A stretch of 64,000 bases of DNA from assembly GCA_020636325.1 (NCBI GenBank), contig JACJYC010000012.1:164120-228119 (forward strand), written 5' to 3'. A program made the position numbers and the translations under genes. Position 1 is the first letter of the stretch, and each line of letters starts with the position of its first letter. The notes beneath the pieces are model-generated. The model worked only from the letters and a program-made list of their open reading frames with translations. It did not search any database and was not told where the DNA came from. This document shows, piece after piece, positions 1-9,024 of this stretch. The DNA is from Lewinellaceae bacterium (GTDB lineage Bacteria; Bacteroidota; Bacteroidia; Chitinophagales; Saprospiraceae).

Positions 1-2408
1 TAATAAGGGAAGGATTTAGCTGAGATTTTTCCATCAAATGTCTGAACAATAATGGATTGGGCTGTATCGAGCTGCAAAAAGACCTCCAGTTTCCCATCAC
101 CGGAAATCCGGGTCCGGGCCAAACCGTTTTGACCGGTAGCCGGATCAAACAGCAGGGCAGCCTCCCCGCCAACGGCCAACGGCGTCCATCCGTTCACCCT
201 TTGTACCCCCTTGTTCAGGATGAAATAATGTCGCCCGCGCTCATGGGACCGGCGTGTGAAATGCAACCCCGCATCCGTCATATTCTCCCGGTCTACCCCG
301 GCCTTGGTCAGCAATTCCTCCAGGCCGGAGCCGAGCAGGACCGCGCCCTTGCCGACCTTTGCCGCCCGGACGCCGGTCAGTTCCGTTTCAGAAAAGCTGA
401 TCCGGGCTTTCAAATCATCGAACTGCTTTTGCCTGTTCTCCCAATCCTTCCATCCGGCTACATGCACCGGCAGCCGGTTTTGAAAGATCACCGTTGCCCC
501 GCCTTCGGCCAGGTTCACCAGTTTTTCAAAAGTGGTCAGCGGCATATAATCGCATTCCGGCACAATGATCGTTTTGTAGGATAGGCCGCCGGTCAGCAAC
601 GCCTGTTCACTGCCGGTCAGTTCCAATGTCTGACGGTCAGAAATATAGTCGAACCCGTACCCCCCGGCCTGCAATTCGGCGCCGGCGGCTTTGAATGCCG
701 AACTGTCAAATCCGGGTCCTCTCAACTCAAAGTGCTCGATCAGGTATCGTCCGCGGTCGGCAAACCGGTCATAGGCCGGGAAATAGAGCAATACGTCGTT
801 ATCGGGTTGTCCCATTTGCAGGAAGGATTGCACCCGCGCCGCATACCCGTTCAGGGCATCAAAATCCGTCCAAAGGGGATTTCTCGGATTCAGGTGGACC
901 GCCGCATAAAAGAGCCGGCCGGGCCAGGCATCCTCATGCGGACTGTAGGCGGTGCCGTGGTACAGCACATGATTGACCCCGCCCAGGAAATAATTCTCCA
1001 GATTGGCCTTTACATCGGCCAGGGAGGACAGGAAATGCTCGTTCAGCCAGGTAGCCGATTCGGAGGAAGCCAGGTGTTTACCCGTCACATGGGCGGCAGA
1101 GGAAGCGAATTTTATCCCCAGCAGGTCGGTTCCCTCTGTCTCAGGGATATCGCTGGCGGCGTACAGGTCCAGGATATTCCCGGGCGAGCCGTGCGCCTGA
1201 TTCCTGACGATGGCGCCCTTCCCGTGAGCCCATTCCTTCCATCCGTCCGTGAATTTTTCCAAAATGAGGTCGGAAAGCGTTTCCCGGTAATCGCTGAGGA
1301 TGCGCGCATCCCATTGCAGGGAGTCCGGTGAAAACAAGGCGGGCAAGTGTTGACGCAAATCATACCCTCTTCGCGACTCGAATGCCGCTAAAAATTCCGG
1401 TGTCCAGTCGGCATTGCCCAGCGCGTCATCCACCTCGTAGGAATCGTTGAAAAAGCTGCGCAGATAACTGATATCCCGCCCCGCAAAGGCGCTGTCGAAC
1501 CTGGACAGGTAATGCCGGATCGCCTGACCGGAAAAATGGTCGATGGTGTTGCCTTCGCCGCCGGGTGCAGCCCGTTCCACCATCTTGCCGTGCCAGCCCT
1601 GGAAAAGGGCGTAAAGCGTCCATTTCCCGTCCGGAGCCTTCCAATCGAGTTTGCCGTTTTTGTCCACTTTATCCGTCAGGTCAACGGCCGTTCCGTCATG
1701 GGAAAAGGCCATCAGCGAAATCAGGGGCAGTCTTTTCTCAAATTTCACCTGATCCAACGCCAATCCCTGCAAGTCCTTATTGGCGGCAACCGGCTCCGCG
1801 AGGTCTTTGATCGACACCCGGTGTTCCCGGTTGATCTCCACCGGATTTTTTATCGATCCGGCCAACTTTTCTCCCTCATTGCGGTAAATGCCGAATAGTT
1901 GGTACAATTGGTTGCGCACCGCCCGGATATATGGCTTCTGGATATATACGACCGGCTCCTTCAACGATTCTCCGGCCGCAAGGGAGTAGGTTTGGCAAAC
2001 CAGGTTTTTGGGCGCGTTGTCTTCCCCGATCCAGGGCCCGCCGAACGGCCAGCCCGTTCCGGTAGCCATATCCATGCCCAACCCGAGCCGCTCGGCTTCC
2101 TTCAGGGCAAATTCAAAACGATCCATCCACTCCGGCGACAGGTAATCCAAAAAATGATCTTCATCGCCGATCACCCCAAAAATCGGGGTCAGCTCCAACC
2201 CGCCCAGGCCGGCCGCCTTATAGGCTTCCATTTCCAACCGGAGATTGGCGGTATCCACACTGCTGCCGTGCCACCACCACCGCGCCCACGGCCTGGTTTC
2301 ATTGGATATTTCCGGCCACTCCGGCGTAATTTCCTGCCTTGAGGTGCAGGCCCCACCCCATACAACGATCGCAAGGATCAACAGATTAAAAATCCGGTTA
2401 TATTTCAT
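1..2408 (-). CDS. GH106-type alpha-L-rhamnosidase lipoprotein (3' end outside window)
   Basis: The reading frame opens at the ATG at 2408 and stays open to base 1, so the C-terminus lies outside the window. The first 22 residues form a signal sequence ending in GGAC, so the protein is probably a lipoprotein. The start of the mature protein has the family signature RPWARWWWHGSSVD, followed by LGGLELTPIFGV and MATGTGWPFGGPWI, which are typical of the catalytic barrel of glycoside hydrolase family 106 (retain the family call as recognition, not a search). These enzymes remove terminal alpha-L-rhamnose from pectic or algal glycans. It is the last gene seen of a minus-strand carbohydrate operon, but a 220-bp gap with a microsatellite separates it from the next gene, so it may have its own promoter. 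Confidence 0.82.
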   Translation of the reverse strand, partial: MKYNRIFNLLILAIVVWGGACTSRQEITPEWPEISNETRPWARWWWHGSSVDTANLRLEMEAYKAAGLGGLELTPIFGVIGDEDHFLDYLSPEWMDRFEFALKEAERLGLGMDMATGTGWPFGGPWIGEDNAPKNLVCQTYSLAAGESLKEPVVYIQKPYIRAVRNQLYQLFGIYRNEGEKLAGSIKNPVEINREHRVSIKDLAEPVAANKDLQGLALDQVKFEKRLPLISLMAFSHDGTAVDLTDKVDKNGKLDWKAPDGKWTLYALFQGWHGKMVERAAPGGEGNTIDHFSGQAIRHYLSRFDSAFAGRDISYLRSFFNDSYEVDDALGNADWTPEFLAAFESRRGYDLRQHLPALFSPDSLQWDARILSDYRETLSDLILEKFTDGWKEWAHGKGAIVRNQAHGSPGNILDLYAASDIPETEGTDLLGIKFASSAAHVTGKHLASSESATWLNEHFLSSLADVKANLENYFLGGVNHVLYHGTAYSPHEDAWPGRLFYAAVHLNPRNPLWTDFDALNGYAARVQSFLQMGQPDNDVLLYFPAYDRFADRGRYLIEHFELRGPGFDSSAFKAAGAELQAGGYGFDYISDRQTLELTGSEQALLTGGLSYKTIIVPECDYMPLTTFEKLVNLAEGGATVIFQNRLPVHVAGWKDWENRQKQFDDLKARISFSETELTGVRAAKVGKGAVLLGSGLEELLTKAGVDRENMTDAGLHFTRRSHERGRHYFILNKGVQRVNGWTPLAVGGEAALLFDPATGQNGLARTRISGDGKLEVFLQLDTAQSIIVQTFDGKISAKSFPY

Positions 2409-2446
2409 CTATTCGGTTTTTCGTCATCTCACCCTCTCTCATCCGC

Positions 2447-2510
2447 CATAGCCTCCTGCCTCCGGACGACTAAGTCGCCTATGGCAGACGGAGCTGGCGA
2501 AGGCGGCTCA
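2447..2510 (-). repeat. degenerate copy of the dispersed CCTTCGC/CTACGGC hairpin element
   Basis: The segment contains GCGAAGGCGG-like and CCTCCGGACGAC blocks also seen at 58133-58214. It lies about 120 bp downstream of the stop of the minus-strand gene that ends at 2629, in the sense orientation for that gene. Confidence 0.5.
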
Positions 2511-2627
2511 CCTCTCACCCTCTCACCCTCTCACCCTCTCACCCTCTCTCTCACTCTCTCACTCTCTCACTCTCTCACCCTCTCACTCTCCCTCTCACCC
2601 TCTCACCCTCTCACCCTCTCACCCTCT
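2508..2627. repeat. CT-rich microsatellite, about 8-bp unit
   Basis: Roughly fifteen head-to-tail copies of CACCCTCT and CACTCTCT fill the gap between two glycosidase genes. The tract stops two bases before the TGA of the gene ending at 2629. No coding role is seen. Confidence 0.9.
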
Positions 2628-2628
2628 A

Positions 2629-4788
2629 TCAAGGCATCCGCCTCAACCCCTCCCACCGTACATTCCACGTCCCGTCGTCCGGAAACCCGGGATTCGGCCG
2701 GTCCGGTCCGTTGTCCCATCCTGCAGCCATCATGGCCACTGCGGTCAGCAGTCCGCCGTTGCCGGGCAGGTAGATCCGCAGGCGCTGATCCTGGTAATTG
2801 TGTCCGTTCTTAAGATAGGTGTTTTTCTGCACATCCATGAACAGCGCATCCAAGGCTTTTTCGGGTTGCCCGAGCCGGGCCGCCGTCATGGCCAGCATGG
2901 GATAATCCCAGCCCCAGGTCGTCTGCCAGTTCCATTTCCGCATGATCTCGTTAAAGGTATTGGCCATTATGGCCGGATCCACCATCGATGTGGCGGGCAG
3001 CATGCCGTAGGCGCCGGTCACCACGGGGTGATCACGCCGGAAATCATCATTGACATACGCATCCGGGCAATTGGCGTCGGGCAGGTAAAGCCCATCCCGT
3101 ACGGCCAAAGGGGTGAGGTTATCGATCACTTCCTGCCACCCGGCATCCGGTTCAAGCCCCAGCCGTTTGCGCCATTCCTGGGCCGTACGCAAGGCATAAT
3201 GCCAATACACCAGCTCAAACGGCGGATCCTGGGTTTGTTCAGCCGGAAAAATTTCCTGGGCCGGGATCAGTGGGGCCGCCAGGTGGTATTTTCCATCCTT
3301 ACCCTTACAGGCATAGGACGCCATGAAATTTGCGGTTTCAAATACCACGTCCTTATACAGCTCCAGGGTGGTCTCATCCGGGTTTTGCCGGTACATCAAC
3401 TCCGCGAAATAAATGGGATGCGGTTGTTGCCAGGCCAGAAAAACGCCTACACTCGACGGACTTTCCCGTCCTTGCGGATCGGTCATCTTGGGCCATCTCA
3501 CCCCCTCATAGCCTTGCCATTCTGCCGTTTTACGGGCGTTTTCCATTATTCCGGGATACCATTTGAGGCTGTTTTCGAGAAGGTCCGGCCGCCCCCACAA
3601 CGGAAAATGGACGCCGTGCCACCAATGCATTTCCAGGTGGAATTTGCCGTACCAGCTGTTGAACGTCAGTCCGGTCTCCTGCGGCGGCAGATTGCCCGAG
3701 CACTGGACCTTGGTCAGGTACTCCGACAGGATCACGCGCCGCTCCAGTTCAAACGCCCGGGGATCCGTGCAGGCTGAAAAATCGACGGCGCCGCCCGATT
3801 GCCAAAAGGCAGGCCATTGTTGCTCATTGTTCTTTTGGGTTTCTTCAAACACAGGAAATTCGAAATTGATCTGCTTTGCATTGAACAGGACCGATAGTTC
3901 CAGCTCTTTTTGATCACTTCCGGGGACAAATTCGAAGACATGGTCCTTCGTCCGGTTCAGGACGCCCTCCGACCATTTTATCCCGACCAGATAGTGAGTG
4001 GAATCCAGGGTTCTCTGGATCATAGCCGAATAGTCAAACGGTTGGGATAACAAGGTTTCATGTTTTTCCGGATGATCCCAATCATACCCGGGGCAGACAT
4101 GGCAATCCTTTCCGTAAGGGAACCGAAACCTGACCTTCAATCTGCCCGCTTCAATCAGCGGCGATTCCACCCGCACGGCAATCACATCCTGATTTTGGTG
4201 GCAGTACAATTCCACCCTGACCGGCTGCCCTTCCACTTCGTACCGGCTTTCGAGCTTGCCGGTCCAAAGGTCCAGTTCCTGCCGGATGTTTTTCAGGTCC
4301 TGAATACCGGCTTCCGTACCGTCGCTTTTGGTGAAAACCAGCCCGATCAGCCCCAGGTGGAGCCGGTGGGGGTTGCTGCGCAACCAATTGGTCGCTTCTC
4401 CGGCGCGGCCCTCCTTGTGCTGCGGCGCGTAAGGGACTTCCCGGCCGTCGCAGGCAGCAAAGGTCCTGGCCGCATCCTGCAGGGTATAGTCGCCGGCATT
4501 CGGGAAACTATGCCAGCCCCAGTTGGATTCGGTGCCCAGGGAAACGCCGTTCTCGTAGTAGTCCGGAAAGCTTTGCAGGCCCGAAACATCCGCCGTGAAG
4601 GCGAAATTCCCGTTGCCGACCGTCAGGGATTCCAGGGAGTCGATCCCGGTGTTGACCACGTTGTGCCGGCTGACCAGCGCATGGCGGTCAATCGGTCCGC
4701 CGGTTGCCGGTTTTTCGCCGGCCGAGCAATGGATATTGGCAAAGATCGAGCCGGCCAATACGGCGATGATCAGGTTCCGAAAGGTCAT
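2629..4788 (-). CDS. secreted six-hairpin glycosidase-like protein
   Basis: The product is 719 residues long with an N-terminal signal peptide. An N-terminal region of mostly beta character begins with SRHNVVNTGIDSLESLTVGN, and a C-terminal half is rich in W, H and E (HLEMHWWHGVHFPLWGRPD; WGWDYPMLAMTAARLG), as in (alpha/alpha)6 six-hairpin glycosidases of the GH65/GH95 type. I do not recognise an exact family and assign no substrate. Its start is one base past the stop of the deacetylase-GH39 gene, so the two are translationally linked. Its job is probably the release of one sugar from the same polysaccharide as its neighbours. Candidate catalytic residues cannot be named from sequence alone. 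Confidence 0.7.
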   Translation of the reverse strand: MTFRNLIIAVLAGSIFANIHCSAGEKPATGGPIDRHALVSRHNVVNTGIDSLESLTVGNGNFAFTADVSGLQSFPDYYENGVSLGTESNWGWHSFPNAGDYTLQDAARTFAACDGREVPYAPQHKEGRAGEATNWLRSNPHRLHLGLIGLVFTKSDGTEAGIQDLKNIRQELDLWTGKLESRYEVEGQPVRVELYCHQNQDVIAVRVESPLIEAGRLKVRFRFPYGKDCHVCPGYDWDHPEKHETLLSQPFDYSAMIQRTLDSTHYLVGIKWSEGVLNRTKDHVFEFVPGSDQKELELSVLFNAKQINFEFPVFEETQKNNEQQWPAFWQSGGAVDFSACTDPRAFELERRVILSEYLTKVQCSGNLPPQETGLTFNSWYGKFHLEMHWWHGVHFPLWGRPDLLENSLKWYPGIMENARKTAEWQGYEGVRWPKMTDPQGRESPSSVGVFLAWQQPHPIYFAELMYRQNPDETTLELYKDVVFETANFMASYACKGKDGKYHLAAPLIPAQEIFPAEQTQDPPFELVYWHYALRTAQEWRKRLGLEPDAGWQEVIDNLTPLAVRDGLYLPDANCPDAYVNDDFRRDHPVVTGAYGMLPATSMVDPAIMANTFNEIMRKWNWQTTWGWDYPMLAMTAARLGQPEKALDALFMDVQKNTYLKNGHNYQDQRLRIYLPGNGGLLTAVAMMAAGWDNGPDRPNPGFPDDGTWNVRWEGLRRMP

Positions 4789-4789
4789 T

Positions 4790-7393
4790 TTACCAGGTTA
4801 ATTTCAACAGCGAAACCGAATGCCGGGGCATTTCCGCCCGGATGGAAGTTTTTCCGTCTTCGGTGGTTATCCAGACCGGCGCTTCCAGCTGAGCCAGCTT
4901 GCCTGCGGCTTCCAGGGCCTTAACCTCCCGGGAAGCGGGATGTTGGGGCGACCCCATTTTTTGCCAGGCGCTGTAGGCATTGCTGTGTTGTTCGTCGATC
5001 CGGTAATGTTGCAATAAGGCTTTTCCCGCAGGGATCCCTTCCAATCGGATGTCCACTTTCCGGTTGGGCGACGGGAGGTCGTCGTCATGGTAGTTCCAGA
5101 CCAGCAAGGCCGCCGAATGGTCATCCTTTACCGCCAGAATGCCGATATCCGGCTGCGCTCCCCGGACGCTTGAGTCGCGGATGGTCTGATAATCGTACGC
5201 CCAGTCTCCCACGACGTCAACCCGGCTGCCGCTCATCATCCCGAACATCCGGAAGACATTGAGCACGGGTTTGTCCACTCCGTTGGTGGCCAGGTCGCGG
5301 AATCCGTCAAACCAGCGCTGGTCTTCGAATTCAAAAGCCCAGGTCACCGCCCCTTTGAAATGGACCCCGAAATGATCCGCCAGGTCGATCTTGCGCGCAA
5401 AAGCGGCCGCCGTGTACGATGGGTACAGGGTTCCGTTCCGGTAATCATTGTTGGGATACACACTGGCCGGACAAGCGGCGCAGCCCTCCGGGTCGGACTC
5501 GCCGATGATGATGGGCAACCGCCTGAATTCCGGATAAGAAGCCACGATCTCAAACCCGCCCGAAATATCCCTGAGCTGGGCGCCGAGGTTCATCCGGATA
5601 TGGTCGGACGCCCATCGCGGGGCGCCTTTGGCATGGAAACCGATATAATCCAGGGGGGCGCCGGTTTTTCCGGTAGCTGCATTTTCTCCATGCAGACAAT
5701 GATCGAGAAAGGCGCGCAGGAAAGCAGCCGAAACATCCCATGAAGGGCCGGTTACATGCGGGCCCCCGATCCGGGCTGTAGGCAAAGCGCGTTTGACGGC
5801 ATCGGACGTGAAGTCGTACAACTTGATGTACTCCTCCGTGGTCCCTTTCCAGTAGCCGATATTGGGCTCGTTCCAGAGTTCCCAATACCAGGTTTCTACC
5901 TCAGTTTGTCCGTACCGTTCAACAGAATGCCGGACCCACCGATAGACCAGTTCCGCCCATTTGCCGTAATCTTTCGGCGGGTAGGCCCACCCGGTGTAAA
6001 TATCGTTATAGGGGTCGCCGGGTTTCCAGTGATGGCGATAGGGTTCCGGTTGCGAAGACAAGGCTTCGGGCATAAAGCCGATCTCCATCAGGGGTTTCAG
6101 TCCACGAGATACATAAGTGTCCACAATGCTGTCCAGCAACGTCCAGGTGTAAACCGGTTTGCCTGCGGCGTCTTCTGTATACACATTGGTCGACCCCCAT
6201 TTCAGGGCGGCCCGTCCGTCCCCTGAATTCAGCAGGCTATGCGTGCGGATATAAACCGGCGCCGGGCTCAACTCAGCCAGTTCAGACAACAATTTTCGGC
6301 CGTCTTTCATATAGGTATAATTCGGCTCATCGTACCCGAACCACGCCCAAACCGGGTCGAACGGGCCTTTTTTCTTGTTCAGATCTACTGTAAACCGGAC
6401 AGGTTTCTCCGGCAGGACCTCCTGGCCGTTCTGTAAAATAAAATGCGGGATGATCATGCGCCTTGCCGCTTCCGGGTCGATATACCGTTGCAGGTCGTTC
6501 AACCCGATCACCGTAAAGTTTTGGTCCTTCAGGTATTCCATATAGGTTTCAAACAGGGCCGGCGGAGTGGTGACCCAATCATGCGCCAGATCGGGAACGC
6601 CGTGAATGGTAAGGACAACAATTTTGCCGTCGCGGGCCTCCTTCAGGGCGCCCAGGATCTGATCCTTGTTGTCGCCGGTAGTGCTGTAGCTGGGAATCAG
6701 ATACGGGTGGTCCTTCAAAGGGTCATAAGGGCGACTGCCGCCGATCCTGGCAAATTGATAGCCCTTGTTCCTCAGGGTCGTATCCACCCCCGGCCGGACG
6801 GCATAAGCCGGGTAGGCGAAGGTGACGGGCCGCGGAATGCCATTGGCGGCACACCGGTCCTCGATCGTTTCCAGCTCCCGGGTAAAATCCGCGTCATCGA
6901 CCTCATCCACATGCGTATGCCGGCCGGTATGATTGGCCACTTCAAACCCCATTTCGCTGAGTTGCCGGATCTGCGCCCAGGACATATACTTGGTTTTATC
7001 CTCAAAATCGGGCGGGAATTCGCAGACAAAGAAAGTAGCGCCGAATCCGTACTTTTTTAACAGCGGCGCAACGTAATCGGCGTGGGTAACCGCCCCGTCA
7101 TCAAAGGTCAGGACCACCAGCCGGTCGGGGATCGGCTGCCGGAGGATCTGGGCCGGAAGCCGGACGGCAACCCCGAGAAATACCAATATAACGACTAGAA
7201 CATGCCATTGCCGACGCCAAAATTGGCCCGCCTCATCCGTTGATGTCCAACTGCATTCCAAGGCAAAAACGGATTCGGCGGGCTGAGGAGAAAGCGATGT
7301 ACTCATTCTTTCAACGGCTCTTTCCCGCCGCCGGCGTGCAGTTTCGTTTTGCCGATTCCCCGGCCGGCTGCTGTTTGTAGCAGGAAAAAGCAT
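4790..7393 (-). CDS. polysaccharide deacetylase (CE4/NodB) - GH39 fusion
   Basis: Two enzymes are joined in one chain of about 867 residues. Counted from the ATG at 7393, a hydrophobic stretch at about 66-78 ends in RLPAQ and looks like a late signal sequence. A NodB fold follows with metal and catalytic motifs TFDDG (96-100) and NHTGRHTH (154-161). From about 330 to the end lies a GH39-like barrel with the acid/base motif WNEPN (507-511) and a candidate nucleophile in IIIGESDPEG (Glu632). GH39 members cleave beta-xylosides, alpha-iduronides or related sugars. A longer frame to 7558 exists but overlaps the upstream esterase, so I use the first ATG after that gene. The ATG at 7306 is an alternative that gives a shorter leader. 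The pairing suggests removal of an N- or O-acetyl group coupled to hydrolysis. Confidence 0.85.
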   Translation of the reverse strand: MLFPATNSSRPGNRQNETARRRRERAVERMSTSLSPQPAESVFALECSWTSTDEAGQFWRRQWHVLVVILVFLGVAVRLPAQILRQPIPDRLVVLTFDDGAVTHADYVAPLLKKYGFGATFFVCEFPPDFEDKTKYMSWAQIRQLSEMGFEVANHTGRHTHVDEVDDADFTRELETIEDRCAANGIPRPVTFAYPAYAVRPGVDTTLRNKGYQFARIGGSRPYDPLKDHPYLIPSYSTTGDNKDQILGALKEARDGKIVVLTIHGVPDLAHDWVTTPPALFETYMEYLKDQNFTVIGLNDLQRYIDPEAARRMIIPHFILQNGQEVLPEKPVRFTVDLNKKKGPFDPVWAWFGYDEPNYTYMKDGRKLLSELAELSPAPVYIRTHSLLNSGDGRAALKWGSTNVYTEDAAGKPVYTWTLLDSIVDTYVSRGLKPLMEIGFMPEALSSQPEPYRHHWKPGDPYNDIYTGWAYPPKDYGKWAELVYRWVRHSVERYGQTEVETWYWELWNEPNIGYWKGTTEEYIKLYDFTSDAVKRALPTARIGGPHVTGPSWDVSAAFLRAFLDHCLHGENAATGKTGAPLDYIGFHAKGAPRWASDHIRMNLGAQLRDISGGFEIVASYPEFRRLPIIIGESDPEGCAACPASVYPNNDYRNGTLYPSYTAAAFARKIDLADHFGVHFKGAVTWAFEFEDQRWFDGFRDLATNGVDKPVLNVFRMFGMMSGSRVDVVGDWAYDYQTIRDSSVRGAQPDIGILAVKDDHSAALLVWNYHDDDLPSPNRKVDIRLEGIPAGKALLQHYRIDEQHSNAYSAWQKMGSPQHPASREVKALEAAGKLAQLEAPVWITTEDGKTSIRAEMPRHSVSLLKLTW

Positions 7394-7418
7394 GGTTGTT
7401 GTGTTTTTAAGCTGATTG

Positions 7419-8990
7419 TCAGCGCTTGCCGTGTGTGGGTCCTTCCCAACGGTCGGTCCTGAACGGAACCGCCGGCAAGCAAGTGTCATTGCTGAGATTC
7501 GGATTTTCCGGGTTGTTGTTGAAGGCGTACCGGACCGCCACCGGGTTGGACACTTCATCCGAGCGAACGATCACCTTGTCCTTACCCTTGATCCGGGCCT
7601 CGGCCCAATGCCATTTCCGGTCAGCGCCGGCAACAGCGAATTCCTTCAATTCATCCCCCTGGCAAATCTTCAATCCTTTACCGACCTCATCGAAAACCAG
7701 GATCATCTTCCTGCCGGCCTTTCTGGCTGATTTGAAGACCGGGCCGGATTTTGTCAGGTCGGCCTTATAGACGTCGGCCATGGCCCAAAGATAACAGCGA
7801 TGCCCCACATCCAGCTTATTGGTGGGATGGATATCAGCAGCCTCCCCGACATCGATGGTGACGATCAGTCCGGTTTGAGGGGTGTTCAAAAAGGTCATCC
7901 GCTGGGCATCGCGGACATGGCTCCAGGCCTGATCCTCCGGTTGGACGGACACCGCCCTGAAATTGGGCAACTGGATGATGCCGAAAGGGAAATCGCCCTG
8001 CCCCCATCGCTCGCGCCATGCACGGATCATCACCGGCAACAGGAGCTCGTATTGTTCGGCCCTTTCTTCATTCGATTCGCCCTGGTACCAAAGCGCCCCC
8101 CGGATGGCAAACGGGATGAGCGGCCCGATCATATTGTTGTAAATGGAAGCCGCTATGCGGTAATCCCGCAAGGCATCGGGTACGCGGGGTTGCCTGGGGG
8201 CCTGTGTCCCGTCGGCCCTGGCCTTTTCGGCAGCAGATCGCCACTCGGCCATGTCGCTGTCAAATCTGGCCTGAACGGCGGGCCGTTCCGCTGCCCAGAT
8301 CTTTTCGCGCTCAATACAGGGTTTGAGGTCTTCGGACGCGGCCAGGTATTCAACGGGCGTCCAGGCTTCGGCCTGTGAACCGCCGTAAGATGCGTTGATC
8401 AGGCCGATGGGGATGCCCAGTTTTTTATACAATTCCAGTCCGAAAAAATACCCGATGCCCGAAAATTCGGGAACCGATTCCGGGCTGCAGGCCTGCCACT
8501 CCCCGATAGGGCCCGGTTTGCGTTTGAAGCTCCTTTCCCGGCTGACGTTGAATAACCTGATCTCCGGGTAGTCGGCGGCCTGAATGGCTTGTTGTCCGCC
8601 GTCGGATTCCAGCAGGCGCCATTGCATATTGGATTGCCCGGTACAAAGCCAGACCTCCCCGATCAGTATGCCGGTCAGCCGGATCTGGTTTTTTCCCGTG
8701 ATGGTCATATCGGCCGGCTGCGCGCTGGCTTCCATCGGATCAAGGACGACCTTCCAATCTCCGTTCCCGTCAGCGGTCGCGGAAAGCATCATGGACTTGA
8801 AGCCGACCCGGATCTTCTCGCCGGGGTCGGCTTTTCCCCAGACCGGTACGGGCTGTCCGCGCTGGAGCACCATATTCGACCCCAGGATATCCGGCAGGCG
8901 GATTTCCGCGGATACGGGGCTGCCCGCCAGGGTCAGGGCCAGGCTGAGCAAGGCGATAAATCCTGCGGTTCTTCCGGATTTCTCTTTCAT
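7419..8990 (-). CDS. sialate O-acetylesterase-like SGNH esterase
   Basis: The product is a secreted carbohydrate esterase of 523 residues with a signal peptide ending near SPVSA (residue 28). The nucleophile motif is GQSNMQW (118-124, Ser120). WYQGESN and a late DIHP motif give the Asp-His of the triad. An N-terminal beta domain (about 29-110) precedes the hydrolase core, as in the family often called SASA or 9-O-acetylesterase. In polysaccharide loci such proteins remove acetyl groups from pectin, xylan or similar glycans rather than from sialic acid, so a literal sialate role is not implied. It ends 25 bp before the deacetylase-GH39 gene and starts 34 bp after the GH31 gene, in one apparent operon. 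Confidence 0.9.
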   Translation of the reverse strand: MKEKSGRTAGFIALLSLALTLAGSPVSAEIRLPDILGSNMVLQRGQPVPVWGKADPGEKIRVGFKSMMLSATADGNGDWKVVLDPMEASAQPADMTITGKNQIRLTGILIGEVWLCTGQSNMQWRLLESDGGQQAIQAADYPEIRLFNVSRERSFKRKPGPIGEWQACSPESVPEFSGIGYFFGLELYKKLGIPIGLINASYGGSQAEAWTPVEYLAASEDLKPCIEREKIWAAERPAVQARFDSDMAEWRSAAEKARADGTQAPRQPRVPDALRDYRIAASIYNNMIGPLIPFAIRGALWYQGESNEERAEQYELLLPVMIRAWRERWGQGDFPFGIIQLPNFRAVSVQPEDQAWSHVRDAQRMTFLNTPQTGLIVTIDVGEAADIHPTNKLDVGHRCYLWAMADVYKADLTKSGPVFKSARKAGRKMILVFDEVGKGLKICQGDELKEFAVAGADRKWHWAEARIKGKDKVIVRSDEVSNPVAVRYAFNNNPENPNLSNDTCLPAVPFRTDRWEGPTHGKR

Positions 8991-9024
8991 AAGTTTGATT
9001 TTGTTGACTTAGGGTCGTTCAGGA

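Noticed and set aside
7394..7558. N-terminal extension of the CE4-GH39 gene
   Set aside because: It overlaps the end of the esterase gene and has no signal-peptide character.
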